The notes under the pieces were generated by a model. The model searched no databases and had not been told where the DNA came from. It saw only the letters and a program-made list of their open reading frames with translations. Shown one piece after another: positions 10,223-20,540 of a stretch of DNA of 64,000 nucleotides. Position numbers and translations under genes: made by a program. Source of the DNA: Ancylostoma caninum (Eukaryota > Nematoda > Chromadorea > Rhabditida > Ancylostomatidae); contig JBAJFG010000633.1 of assembly GCA_037903475.1 (NCBI GenBank), positions 186,001 to 250,000 of the forward strand, written 5' to 3'. The number at the start of each line of letters is the position of its first letter. Positions within the stretch are counted from its first letter, which is position 1.

Positions 10223-11330
10223 TGTTCGCGGCCGATGTTGCTGCAACGACGGGAGTTGTACGCGGCGAGAAATCGTTCTTGAGGCTTAGCTTGGGCACTG
10301 CTAGGGATCGGATTCGGTGAACTGATGAGCTGGATCAACAGCTACGACCAATTACGACCTTCACCCTCCCTAGGGCGATGAGAGAGCTCGTTCTCGTGCT
10401 GGGAAGTACAAGGAAGAAGGTCTTTGTCGTAAATACATAGTGAAAGAATGGAGGAGCGGTTGAATTGGTGTATATCTAAAACTACTGTGAACTACTGATG
10501 GCGGACGATGAGTGTCGAAATTTTAGGAGAAAATCCGTCAGTTCAGACGAACTGGTGTTGGTGAGGATGACATTGAAGGTGGCATATGATTACGTCTTAT
10601 CCATAGGAGATACTGATGGGGGAAACAGCTTGCTACTGTTCAGAAAAAATACAGTGATAATAGTACAAGAAATCAGTTATCATTAATAATCCTAACATTC
10701 AGAAAACTGGTACAGTGTAGAAAATTAATAACATACAGAGAATTATCATGGTATGGTAAATATTGTAATTCAATAAACAAGCATATTAAAAACATTGTTT
10801 TTATGGCATTTTCTTTGCATTTTCTGTATTCGCAGTATATGAAATTCATATTGGTGAAAAAAAGAGTAATCAAATATTGAACTAAGCACTGCACACTGGA
10901 TTTTTCTTTCAATATGAGGGCGCTTATTGAGAAAAAACAATGGTGATCTTTTTGAAGCTGTTCTTTGATGGATTTTTTTAGTTGCCTTCTCAGGGAATGT
11001 AATTAGTTGTTACGCAGCGGTGCGTCAGTAAAAGTTAAAACTGACCTAGGAGAATTGATAACTATTCTTGAAGAGAAAAATTTGTTTTTTTTTTCGAATA
11101 GTTACTAATTCTCCTGAGCTGGAGCTGATGCTGGTGAGCAGAAAACTTGTTGTTTCAACTGAAGGCGGCGAGAACGCCGTAGATTTGGTTCCTCAGCTTC
11201 TGATGTTTCCGAAATCGACGGTGTATTTATTGTTTGATTTGGGGTGGAAATATTAGCCGATATGGAACAAGGTGAATAGATTTTGAGTCTATTCATGGTG
11301 CTCAATGTGTGGCTTTATGTACAGCCAATT
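10223..11330 (-). mobile_element. Continuation of repeat R, retroelement-like tail
   Basis: The minus-strand frame at 11105-11305 has an acidic Ser/Thr/Pro stretch followed by NLRRSRRLQLKQQ, reminiscent of the basic C-terminal tail of Ty3/gypsy integrase polyproteins. The section 11118-11250 is shared with 25040-25129. The AT-rich part 10680-10960 shows nothing recognisable. Assignment to an LTR element is tentative. Confidence 0.3.
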
Positions 11331-12731
11331 CCCGTGTCATTGTCAAAAAGTTACTCAACTTGCCCTGCAACTTCTCATGAGAGATTCCTCAGAGCTCTGC
11401 TTCGGGAAACCTTGTACTTAGATTTAGCAGTGTTTTGTGCGATGTGGGCAAGCCATTAGGTTTATGCAAAAATGATGTGCCTACACAAAACTTTAATTCT
11501 GAGCTCTATAACTCGTTTCACAGGAACACTATTATCCACAAATCTTGAGCAATAAGGAAGATGCTCTCGATGACATACATTTTGAGCTGGGCTTCCTATG
11601 ATCGGGGGCCTGAAGGGAAGTTTTACTATCCTTTCAGTCTTCAAGGAAATCCTTCCGGACAAAGTCGTCTGGACGCTCGAAGAATCGTTTGGGCAAGAGC
11701 TTTGCTGATTGTGATGTATGCGGCAGAGCTTTTTAACCTAGCTGCTCTGGTCTCTGGAGTGTCTGGTATGCAATGTCTGGCTGGAAGGTACTGCGTGGGG
11801 TGGATTGAATCTATTTAATTGAGTAATGATGGGCTCACACAGTATCGTTTCCGGCTCTTTTCATAGGTATCTCAGTAGTTTTTTAGTTGAAAAAAAAATC
11901 AATGAAATCAGAGTGTGGATGAAGTGTGACCTTCATCTGGTGCACGTTCCGTTCCTAGCAGTGTTCCGGTGCTTCTTGCCCTTCTAATTATTCAGTAAGG
12001 CAATCTCTTTTGTCGTACATGGTCTGCCCTTCACCGTAGATCACAAAATGAATAAGAAATGAACCACTATCGCTTCAAGGCAAAGGCGCGAAAGAAACTT
12101 CTGGACGGAGATACATCCCGTTTCTCGATCAGTTTGTCCGACACCTGCTTTTCCATCTCCATTCCTACCCAAAGAGGGTACGACTCCGGGATAGTTGTAG
12201 ACAGGATTGTGCGAAACCGCAGATGTTGTTTTCGCTCATATCTCCTTAGCCGAAACTATGCTGGTATTTCCAGCCAGTTCTCGCTGTTATGCCGCCAAGT
12301 TTTACTTCACAAGAAGAAAATCAAAGGTTAATATCATAATTGATTCAGGAAATCAATACGATGTCCTGAGAAACGACAAATTCCGGGTTATTTCAGCATG
12401 ATTGACGAAAATGAAGAACGGAGCTCAAGTCTGTTTTAGTGATGAATTTGTCGACCATAGCCTGAGCTCTAAAACTTGTTGTTTTCAAGCCGGGGAGGTC
12501 ATTCGCGATTATATCGTTGGCGAAACTGATTACAAACTGAAATACAACCTTCCCCGCCGCTAACTGAACAGTATAAAAACCGCATCTTATTACTTAGCAA
12601 GCAGTTTCTAGCGATCAGTGTTCTTGTTCACTTCACTTTTTGAGAACTCCCACTGTCTGTTCAGTATCCTATCTTGTGTCACTCTATGGATAACTCCATT
12701 TCGCAAATTTGTCTGAAATTATGTTTTTCAG

Positions 12732-13474
12732 ATGCTGTTGATTTGGGCAGCTGCGATTGGCTTGGTTGCTGCGGGTGGTTTTGATACTCAGTCAGGTGGT
12801 TATGAAACTGCTGAGCAAGACCAGCCCAAACCATACCCACCAGTATCTGCTGGAAACGGAGATCAGCAGGCCTACAATTCGGACGGTGGTGGCAAGGCAA
12901 ACGACGATATGCTGTCTAACATGCCTGTCTTACCAGGCCCTGGCCCAGTACCTAGCGCTCCTAGTCCGCAGGGTATGAATCAAGGAAACACCAAAGGTAA
13001 TGACGCTCCAGCAGGCAGCACCGGTGGCCAGGGAAAGCAATCCGGCGGATACGCGCAGCCACCCGGAGGAGGATCTTCGAATCCAGCACCAGCTCCTCCT
13101 TCAAACCCAGCACCTTCTCCACCATCTTACCCAGCGCCAGCTCCTCCATCAAACCCAGCTCCTTCGCCTCCTTCTCCTCCAGCTCCCTCTCCTCCTTCTT
13201 ACCCCTCGCCTTCGCCGCCATCTTATCCCTCTCCACCTCCACCATCCCCACCAGCTCCTCAGCCTCCATCAGACTCCGGCAATGTGAGTTTAAGACCATA
13301 GTTAGTTTAGAATTTGGTTTGAATTCTAGCAACTTTTATCATGCTTGTTTGCAGGACAGTAGCTGCGGAGGAGGCAACCAACCAGCTCCTGGTGGAGACG
13401 GAGGAGGCAACCAACCAGCTCCTGGTGGAGATGGCGGCTATCGCAGAAGATTCCGAGCATCTCACCGTGTGTAA
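12732..13474 (+). CDS. Secreted proline-rich protein, copy 2 (two exons)
   Basis: Exon 1 is 12732-13283 and exon 2 is 13355-13474, with the same 71-bp phase-0 intron and splice sites as copy 1. The product is 223 residues, 16 fewer than copy 1, because 48 bp of the proline repeat are absent. Otherwise the signal peptide, Gly/Asn/Gln/Pro region, repeats of the PSPPS type and the GGGNQPAPGGD-containing exon are conserved. AATAAA lies at 13529. Upstream sequence, including a TATA-like box, matches copy 1. The Penelope-like insertion begins about 340 bp after the stop, so this gene need not be damaged by it. Confidence 0.7.
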
Positions 13475-13804
13475 CTGCGGCAGGCTTGCCGTTAATCGTG
13501 GCTTCACTTCAGGGTGCTTCAGGATACAAATAAATAATTTCGCATGCAACTAGAATTCTACACTTTACAGCGGGAAGGTGTGTGCAATCAATTGGAACAA
13601 AAGACAAACCTATTGATCAAGCTGGGAAGTGTTCCGTGGATAAGCAAAAGAACTGCCGTACAGTACTGTCCTCCTATAATCAATAGGCAGAGGGCGGATG
13701 TCAAAAGAGTAGAAATGCTAAACCATTACTAGAGTGTGGTGTCAGTTCATTATTGTACATTATTAATGCAAGTCCGCATATCCTCAATAGCGTATAAGTT
13801 CACC

Positions 13805-13817
13805 CATAGGAGAGTGA
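13805..13817 (+). repeat. Left target-site duplication of the Penelope-like insertion
   Basis: CATAGGAGAGTGA, identical to 17491-17503 and to the single copy at 3327-3339 in unit 1. Confidence 0.92.
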
Positions 13818-13852
13818 CAATAGTTGCTCTTGATAGTTGTTGAGAACTCCTG

Positions 13853-13905
13853 TACGTCAGCTTTATTGGTTAGCTTTCGGTATGTTAATACCTTCTTCGG
13901 ACCTA
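13853..13905 (-). ncRNA. Hammerhead-like motif in the left Penelope terminal region
   Basis: Read on the minus strand: CCGAAGA, a helix GGTAT...ATACC, GAAA, then a short GCT...AGC helix, then TGAC. This follows the order of a hammerhead core (CUGANGA, stem II, GAAA, stem III, NUH). Position 4 is C instead of U and the cleavage triplet is not canonical, so the motif is probably inactive. Hammerhead ribozymes are known from Penelope-like terminal repeats. Confidence 0.45.
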
Positions 13906-14061
13906 CAATGTGTCTACATACTGCAGTAAGCATTCAACAGTCAACATTAGCAACTAACCAAACAAGTGGTAATATACTACAACAGAACAACAATGTAGTT
14001 CTTAGACGAATAAGAGCTACTTGTGAACGCGAAGTGATATGTGACGATGTCACAATCGCCC

Positions 14062-14300
14062 CTACGTGATAAGCCTCAGTGCTTCCATGAGCTCGTGTTT
14101 GTTGTTTATTTCGGGGGACAGTCGCTTTATCGCCAGGGCCTCTAGTGAGCGGTGTATCACAGTAGCTTTAATCGCAGGCGGGTCTTCATATGTGTGGTGT
14201 AGGGTTCGGTGTCGTGAGAAACCACTCTTCGGGTAAGACGAAGGGTTGCGCAACGCTCTCAGGTGTTCGTCAAGTCGTTTGTAGAGAGGGGTCTAGATGT
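14062..14300 (-). pseudogene. Damaged GIY-YIG endonuclease end of the full Penelope copy
   Basis: Compared with the partner copy at 16887-17209, this copy has a 2-nt insertion near 14285 that shifts frame just after YVGETSRPL. It also has a 27-nt deletion near 14142 between two copies of ctagaggcc. The deletion removes the nine codons that in the partner include PLERKLLE, the position expected for the conserved GIY-YIG catalytic glutamate. The nuclease of this copy is therefore almost certainly dead. Confidence 0.75.
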
Positions 14301-16634
14301 TTCTCCAACATATTTTTGCCCGCATCCCTCACATGTCACCAGATACACAGTTCCTCGCAATTGACAGAACTTCTTTTCTGTGCAGTAGGTGCATTTCTTC
14401 CGACCACACTTATCTTCGTACATCCTCGACGCTGTCAGCAAGTTTTTCAAGTTCGGTGGTGGTCGGAATATCAGCTTTATTGGCATTCCTGATGACTTTA
14501 CGACTCGGTTCACGTCCCGTGCGCTCTGCTCATTTACATAAGGTAGTACCAAAGGTATACCTCCTGTGATGAAGACAGGGCGCCATGAACTAGGTTGTAC
14601 TGTCGTATAGCCGTTGTCTTCCAATATTTGCTGTATGTTCTGTTCCACCTCAGGCGAGTCTTGATTGCAAGTCTTCCTTTTCGTAGCGATGAGGCTTCGG
14701 ATCATGTTTGCTTTCATATACAGAGGATGTGCACTGCGAGAATGCATCATTATGTTTTTGGAGAAAGGTTTCTTGTACCATGTGTAGTGCTTGGTACCGT
14801 CGCAAATCCGGACCTTCGTATTCAGAAATGGGATGTAACCACTATCATCAGGTAATTCCACCGTGAAGCGTAAGTTTGGATCACACGAGTTGAGTTTTTC
14901 AAGCATCGTGGACATGTCGGAAGCGGTGGAACTAATGATGAACACGTCATCTATGTAACGCTTGTAAAACAAAATCCCTGTGACCAACGACCTTCTTTCA
15001 ATATGATCAAGATAGATGATAGCAAGCAGTGGTGATATTCGTAAACCCATCGCAAGGCCGCGTTTCTGCTTATAAAATTCTCCATCGAACTGGAAGATGT
15101 TACATTCCAGTGTTGCTGTTAAGAGCTCTCGTAGATCATCCTCTTTCAGTCCGAATGTGTGGATTTCTTCATGATGTGCACGAAGAAGTTCCAACACAGC
15201 GTATATTGCTTCATCGTTATTCACATTCGTGTAAAGAGAAACTGCATCGAAACTGGCGTAACAGACGTCTTCAGGTAGTTCGCAGCGATTGAGGGCAGAT
15301 ATGAATTCCTCTACGTTAACTATATGAGCTGCTACATGGCGTAGAAGCGGCGATAGAACTTTGACGAGGAACCAGCTGACTCTGTCTGACGGGCCTCCAC
15401 ATGAAGAAACGATTGGTCTCATTCTGATTCCTTCCTCTGTTACCTGCTGTATGTCCACTCCTGCGGGAATCTTGTGCGTTTTAACCAATGCGTAGTATGT
15501 GGGGACAACGGGAAATGTTGAAATGAGACGTCTGACAGTCTTCGCATTCATGATCTTACCCAAGATTCGTTTCGATGTGCTTCTAATTTCGTTTGATGCC
15601 TTATCAAAAGCATTCACCGACGACTTTTCATATATTGTTCCGTCCGAAAGGTCCCTGTGGCTGATTTCCTTGTCCATTCTTTGCGTTAACACCACAAAGT
15701 CACCGTCTTTGTCGCTTACGCTGTAGCGAAGTTCATTTTTTAAAGACAGTAACTTTTTTAAGCCGCGTCTCTCTTGATCTGTCAAGTTTGATGCGAACTT
15801 CGTCTTGTTCTGACGCAAGTAGGCTTGCGTGAGTTTCAACTGAAGAGAGGCTAGGGCAGGTTCGAGACAAGGTGATGGTTTTGGTGTCAATACCGACGTT
15901 TTGGGGAAAGGTATGGAGGTTGAGAATGTCGTCAACCTGTCCAAGACCGTCGGCTGAGAATTTTCTCGCCATCTAGCCTGATATGCGAACTTGTAGAAGC
16001 CGCACATCACTGAATTAAGAAGTTTCTGGTTTACCGCCGTGGCAACAGCAAACGAAGGTCCTAAATTCAGTACAGCCTCCATTTCTTTGTCGATTTTGTC
16101 GGTGCCAATTATTGTGCAACGTTTTGGGGGTGTTGCTCCAGGTGTTATGAAATGGCTACGATAAGGCAAGCGAGAGCGTAAATGTGCCAGCTTTTGCTGA
16201 AGTCTTCTTTTTTCACGTTCTCGTATTCGTGAGCACAATGTTTGATTTCTGTCTGAAATTGCTTGCCACGTGTGGGGATCAATTTTCTCCTGAAGGATCC
16301 GTTTGAATGTGATGATTCCATGTATGCACTGCCCTCTGCGCTTTCGGCGTTCAGCAATGCTTGCGTCAAGTAAAGCGCGTTTTAGTGAGGCGAGATTGTG
16401 AGAAACTGCTCTATTCTGCGTGTAGGGTACACCGGAAAGGGCAGCTTCGATGAACTTTGGTAGCAATCCCTGCGCTTTACAAAGTAGTAGAAAGGTAATT
16501 GACTCATCACATACAACAGATGCCTGATGACATGCAATATATTTGACAAGGATAGCAAATGTGTTCGAACAAAATTGGTGTCGTCGTTGTTGAAGTTTCA
16601 AATATGATAGAATGGAGCTATCCCGGAGCCTCAT
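14259..16634 (-). CDS. Penelope-like reverse transcriptase ORF
   Basis: One uninterrupted frame of about 791 codons from the ATG at 16634. RT motifs in order: FDAVSLYTNV (motif A), GLAMGLRISPLLAIIYLDH (motif B, the Penelope-type GL.ISP form) and KRYIDDVFI (motif C with the YIDD active site). Near the C-terminus is a Cys-rich stretch (CGRKKCTYC...CEGCGQKYVGETS) that leads into the GIY-YIG domain, where the frame is then lost. The N-terminal ~200 residues are basic and helical. The start codon lies inside the terminal-repeat sequence shared with 17453-17490. RT looks intact; the whole protein is not. Confidence 0.88.
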   Translation of the reverse strand: MRLRDSSILSYLKLQQRRHQFCSNTFAILVKYIACHQASVVCDESITFLLLCKAQGLLPKFIEAALSGVPYTQNRAVSHNLASLKRALLDASIAERRKRRGQCIHGIITFKRILQEKIDPHTWQAISDRNQTLCSRIREREKRRLQQKLAHLRSRLPYRSHFITPGATPPKRCTIIGTDKIDKEMEAVLNLGPSFAVATAVNQKLLNSVMCGFYKFAYQARWRENSQPTVLDRLTTFSTSIPFPKTSVLTPKPSPCLEPALASLQLKLTQAYLRQNKTKFASNLTDQERRGLKKLLSLKNELRYSVSDKDGDFVVLTQRMDKEISHRDLSDGTIYEKSSVNAFDKASNEIRSTSKRILGKIMNAKTVRRLISTFPVVPTYYALVKTHKIPAGVDIQQVTEEGIRMRPIVSSCGGPSDRVSWFLVKVLSPLLRHVAAHIVNVEEFISALNRCELPEDVCYASFDAVSLYTNVNNDEAIYAVLELLRAHHEEIHTFGLKEDDLRELLTATLECNIFQFDGEFYKQKRGLAMGLRISPLLAIIYLDHIERRSLVTGILFYKRYIDDVFIISSTASDMSTMLEKLNSCDPNLRFTVELPDDSGYIPFLNTKVRICDGTKHYTWYKKPFSKNIMMHSRSAHPLYMKANMIRSLIATKRKTCNQDSPEVEQNIQQILEDNGYTTVQPSSWRPVFITGGIPLVLPYVNEQSARDVNRVVKSSGMPIKLIFRPPPNLKNLLTASRMYEDKCGRKKCTYCTEKKFCQLRGTVYLVTCEGCGQKYVGETSRPLSTNDLTNT

Positions 16635-16666
16635 ATGGAAAGACAATAGTTGCTCTTGTTAGTTGT

Positions 16667-17209
16667 CTCATCTTCATCACAGGAGGTATACTTTTGGTAC
16701 TACCTTATGTAAATGAGCAGAGCGCACGGGACGTGAACCGAGTCGTAAAGTCATCAGGATTGCCAATAAAGCTGATATTCCGACCACCACCGAACTTGAA
16801 AAACTTGCTGACAGCGTCGAGGATGTACGAAGATAAGTGTGGTCGGAAGAAATGCACCTACTGCACAGAAAAGAAGATCTGTCAATTGCGAGGAACTGTG
16901 TATCTGGTGACATGTGAGGGATGCGGGCAAAAATATGTTGGAGAAACATCTAGACCTCTCTACAAACGACTTGACGAACACCTGAGAGCGTTGCGCAACC
17001 CTTCGTCTTACCCGAAGAGTGGTTTCTCACGACACCGAACCCTACACCACACATATGAAGACCCGCCTGCGATTAAAGCTACTGTGATACACCGCTCACT
17101 AGAGGCCCCTCTAGAAAGGAAACTACTAGAGGCCCTGGCGATAAAGCGACTGTCCCCCGAAATAAACAACAAAGACGAGCTCATGGAAGCACTGAGGCTT
17201 ATCACGTAG
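16667..17209 (+). CDS. 5'-truncated Penelope copy with an intact GIY-YIG frame
   Basis: The plus-strand frame corresponds to the last ~60 RT-side residues, the Cys-rich linker and a complete GIY-YIG region (YVGETSRPLYKRLDEH...LERKLLEALAIK) up to a natural stop. It lacks all RT catalytic motifs, so it cannot act alone. It serves as the reference that shows which lesions the full copy carries. Confidence 0.82.
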   Translation, partial: LIFITGGILLVLPYVNEQSARDVNRVVKSSGLPIKLIFRPPPNLKNLLTASRMYEDKCGRKKCTYCTEKKICQLRGTVYLVTCEGCGQKYVGETSRPLYKRLDEHLRALRNPSSYPKSGFSRHRTLHHTYEDPPAIKATVIHRSLEAPLERKLLEALAIKRLSPEINNKDELMEALRLIT

Positions 17210-17364
17210 GGGCGATTGTGACATCGTCACATATCACGTCGCGTTCACAAGTAGCTCTCATTCGTCTAAGAACTACATTATTGTTCTGTTGTAGTATATT
17301 GCCACTTGTTTGGTTAGTTGCTAATGTTGACTGTTGAATGCTTGCTGCAGTATGTAGACACATT

Positions 17365-17422
17365 GTAGGTCCGAAGAAGGTATTAACATACCTAAAGCTA
17401 ACCAAAAAAGCTGACGTACAGG
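17365..17422 (+). ncRNA. Hammerhead-like motif in the right Penelope terminal region
   Basis: Plus-strand counterpart of 13853-13905 with the same stem II (GGTAT...ATACC). The GAAA box is changed to TAAA, so self-cleavage is unlikely. Confidence 0.4.
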
Positions 17423-17490
17423 AGTTCTCAACAACTATCAAGAGCAACTATTGTCTTTCCATATGAGGCTCCGGGATAGCTCCATTCTAT

Positions 17491-17503
17491 CATAGGAGAG
17501 TGA
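17491..17503 (+). repeat. Right target-site duplication of the Penelope-like insertion
   Basis: CATAGGAGAGTGA, after which unit 2 continues as atccaaaagtggagc exactly as in unit 1. Confidence 0.92.
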
Positions 17504-18944
17504 TCCAAAAGTGGAGCTTAGCACTAGAACTAGAGCTTTACTAGAGTAGCTTCAATTGTTTCAATTGTCAAATGATTGGATTCTTCAAACTTAAATGAAA
17601 GGGGGGGGGGGAGGTTGATATTTTGAGGAAATACATATAATTGTCCGCTTCAGCAAACAACTAAATTTTCTATGAAGTAAAAGCTCACTGGCTCAATTCA
17701 AGAGGTATTCCTTTCCCTATCAGTGACTTTTCCCTACACAAGGAACAAATTCTTACTTCGGAAAAATCGGTACGTTGTCAGTTGAAATGGCTATCCATGC
17801 ACATCTTAGCATCCTCCCAACTTTAACGCCTTTCAATCATTCGTCTTGTGTTCTTTCTTCGCAGAAAGTTGAAACATGAGAAACACTAGCCGTATCATAG
17901 CTAAGCAGCATGAGAAGGAAAGCAGCCGACATTGGTATTTCCCTCCTGAAAATGGGAGTCCCCGTTGTGTGTCCCTGTCAGCGTTTGTGGTTTCGACGTT
18001 CTACTCCCCTTTCTTATACCAAAACTTCCAAACCATCTTTCGTTGAAAAGGATCTTTCATGTGGCAATTCCACTCAAAATATTCTGTAGTGTTAATGCAT
18101 CGCTGCTGATGAGCAGGAGTGGTTCGAACGCGTTCAGGTTTCTCCCTTTCCGAAGTCTGCGTGGCTGTCAACAGAAGTAACATGGCAGCTTTGCATCCAT
18201 GAGCTACATCTATAGTGCATGGGAGTCCGAATCGGTTGCATAAGAAAAGATGCGTATCAATCCTTACCCGTATTTGTCCGACGAGGATCGATAAATATAT
18301 CTTCCTATCCGGCCAGATCGGGCTCCGATATACAATGCTTTTCATAAGTATAGACGCACCCCAGAAAACACTGGTACACAGTTCCACGTAATTTTTTGGA
18401 GAAAACCTCGTGCGCCAATCGGATCAGCGTGCCCAAAAACCCCTGTTTCCGTCGTTTCATCCGAAGTTATGAAAAGAAATAGGTAGATCCAGCACTCCCC
18501 CCTCCTAGGGACCGTTTCATAAGTATATACGCACTTCCAGAAACCGATGATTTCACAGAGGAAACTTCTATGCAACAGCAGATTTGTAGCTGATAGGTCT
18601 CTGCAATTCCCAAGCAACTCAGAAAACATGGGTTGGCATAGATTTACTCATCGCTTCCAGCAAATGGCTATCGAAACGGCTCCCAGTACAAGCAATAGCA
18701 TTTTTCGGGTTTGTTGTGCCAGAAGATGTTTGGTTCCGACCATGAATGTCATCTGGTAGGATGCTCCACGGATGTCCAATGTTGCTAGTATTAAAAGGCA
18801 GATAGTGCTGCCAGTTAGGGTTTCTCAAAATGCTTATTTGTTGAGCGACTGGTATAGGTCACGCAGGTTTTTCAATGGAAAGTGAGGTTTCTCCTTCTGT
18901 GTGCTGCAAGAAAATGTAAGAATTGTGCTGCAAGAAAATGTAAG

Positions 18945-19118
18945 TCTGCGTGGCTGTCAACAGAAGTAACATGGTAGCTTTGCATCCATGACCTACATCT
19001 ATAGTGCATGGGAGTCCGAATCGGTTGCATAAGAAAAGATGCGTATCAATCCTTACCCGTATTTGTCCGACGAGGATCGATAAATATATCTTCTTATCCG
19101 GCCAGATCGGGCTCCGAC
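18945..19118 (+). repeat. Third partial copy of internal duplication sequence
   Basis: About 174 bp, nearly identical to 18160-18331 and 4060-4234. It is joined to the end of unit 2 through the 21-bp repeat tgtgctgcaagaaaatgtaag. It marks a rearranged breakpoint. Confidence 0.85.
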
Positions 19119-20540
19119 CCTCTTAAAAAAGCACCGTAAGGGCGGCACATTTGCCCGCCATCAGTGCACCCGCACTACTTGTAAATCTCGAGAATAATCG
19201 AAGAAAGTTGGGAAATATTCAGAGTGGTCAATTGCATGTACTTTCAGGAAATGTCACAACAGCTTAGGATGAATCGTTCTTCATTCGTTCTTCTTGTGTA
19301 TCGGATTGTACTGTCCTTCTTAGAAACAAACACTGGATCTAGGACTCCCTCCCCCCCCCTGATCTCTGCGGGACCTCGTGCGCCAAAGGTACATCCTCAA
19401 GGCAAGGACCGAGGGCGGCCCATCGATGCGCGACATCTCAGGATGCTTATCCATTGATTCGAGGAGTATTAATCCCAGTGCACCGTGATTCCGTGAGGAG
19501 ACTGCTAAAGCGCCAACAGAGGGGCTACTCTGCTCACTGCTGTTACGCAATGTCGAGTCGTTGTAAACTCTCTCGCCGGGGCTCCATAGTTCAGAAAAAG
19601 AAACACCAGAACACCAGGATAGGAATCCACCGATCGAGAAAGGCCGCCGTGCCCCAACAATGGGGGAAATGCCAAAATATAGTTCCACGGATGGAGAACG
19701 GGTCTGCCGTGGCCAGTAGTAGGGAAAACACCAGGATGAGGGTCCACGGATGGAGAATAGATGCGCCGTGGCCAATAGTTGGAAAACGCGGGAACAAAGG
19801 TCCACAGATGGGCAATGGGTCTGCCGCGGCCCATTGTGGGAAAACGTCAGTATACGGGTCCATGGAAGGAGGATGGGTCTGCCGTGGCCCAGTAGTGGGG
19901 AAAACGCCAGTGTACGGGCCTTCAGATGGAGAATGGGTCTGTCTGCAGCCAGTAGTCGGGAAGACGCCACGATATGGGTGCACGGATGGAGAACGGGTCT
20001 GCCGTGGCCAATAGCAGGGAAAATGCCAGGATATGGATCCACGGATGGAGAATAGGTACGCCGTGGCCCAGTAGTGGGGAAAACGCATAAGGGTCACGGA
20101 TTTAGATTGGGTTTGTCTTGGCCCAACCGTGGGAAGAACGTCAGGGTACGGGCTGGATCGGATCCGCCGTGGCCAATAGTAAGGATAACACCAGGATAAC
20201 GGTCTGCAGTGGCTCAGTAGTGTGAAAAAGATGATTATTCGCACTACGTTGGTTATGCTGATTTGTACACAGGTACTTAACCCATCCGGAAGATACTCCT
20301 GTGCAGAGTTGGGAGTAGCTGGCCATGACGGGTCCATGGGCATTGAATGAATGCACTTACGGAAAAAAAACAGTGGAGAGTACAGGGCCAGACTGGTAAA
20401 ATATACGCAATTCATAAAGAGGGTTCCGCATTTGAGCTCAGTTAATGATTAGTCTTGCTTTTTTGTTAATTCTCTAAGCATTTCACATGTGTGAAGCTTT
20501 TCTACCTGCCTCAATACTAGCGTCCCGAAGGGGCGCTAGT
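19119..20540 (+). mobile_element. Minisatellite-bearing repeat element A
   Basis: Three blocks: 19145-19600 (block X), a ~60-bp minisatellite at about 19620-20215, and a right block ending in a hairpin at 20517-20539. The right block and minisatellite match 29925-30869 in the same orientation, while block X matches 29455-29920 in reverse orientation. The terminal hairpin (CTAGCGTCCCGAAGGGGCGCTAG) ends in CTAG followed by T. A 3' hairpin ending CTRR plus a central minisatellite suggests a non-autonomous Helitron-like (HINE-type) element. That class call is inference. Confidence 0.55.
19620..20215 (+). repeat. ~60-bp minisatellite, array A
   Basis: About ten diverged units of the kind ccacggatggagaatggg...ccgtggcc.at.gt.gggaaaacgcc, with a period close to 60 so that unit landmarks recur at nearly the same offset. 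As the period is a multiple of three, long frames run through it; these are not genes. Confidence 0.85.

Larger units (their letters stand above)
13818..17490 (-). mobile_element. Penelope-like retroelement, head-to-head pair
   Basis: The insertion is 3673 bp. On the minus strand, 16645 to 13818 is a nearly complete Penelope-like element: RT frame, GIY-YIG nuclease region and a 3' terminal region. On the plus strand, about 16665 to 17452 is a 5'-truncated second copy (end of RT, GIY-YIG, 3' region) in opposite orientation. Its 3' end is followed at 17453-17490 by the first ~38 bases of the element, the same bases that begin the full copy near 16645-16608. The left end lacks that extension. 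Such pseudo-LTRs and short tails are known for Penelope-like elements. Confidence 0.9.
11331..18925. repeat. Segmental duplication, unit 2 (interrupted)
   Basis: Same order and orientation as 758-4827, with a 3.67 kb insertion at 13818-17490. It ends in a 21-bp word (tgtgctgcaagaaaatgtaag) repeated immediately at 18924-18944, followed by a further partial copy of internal unit sequence (18945-19118). Confidence 0.93.

Noticed and set aside
19320..20415. Long frames on both strands (up to 274 codons) with repeated motifs
   Set aside because: The ~60-bp minisatellite has a period divisible by three, so frames stay open on both strands; no start, domain or splice context supports a protein.
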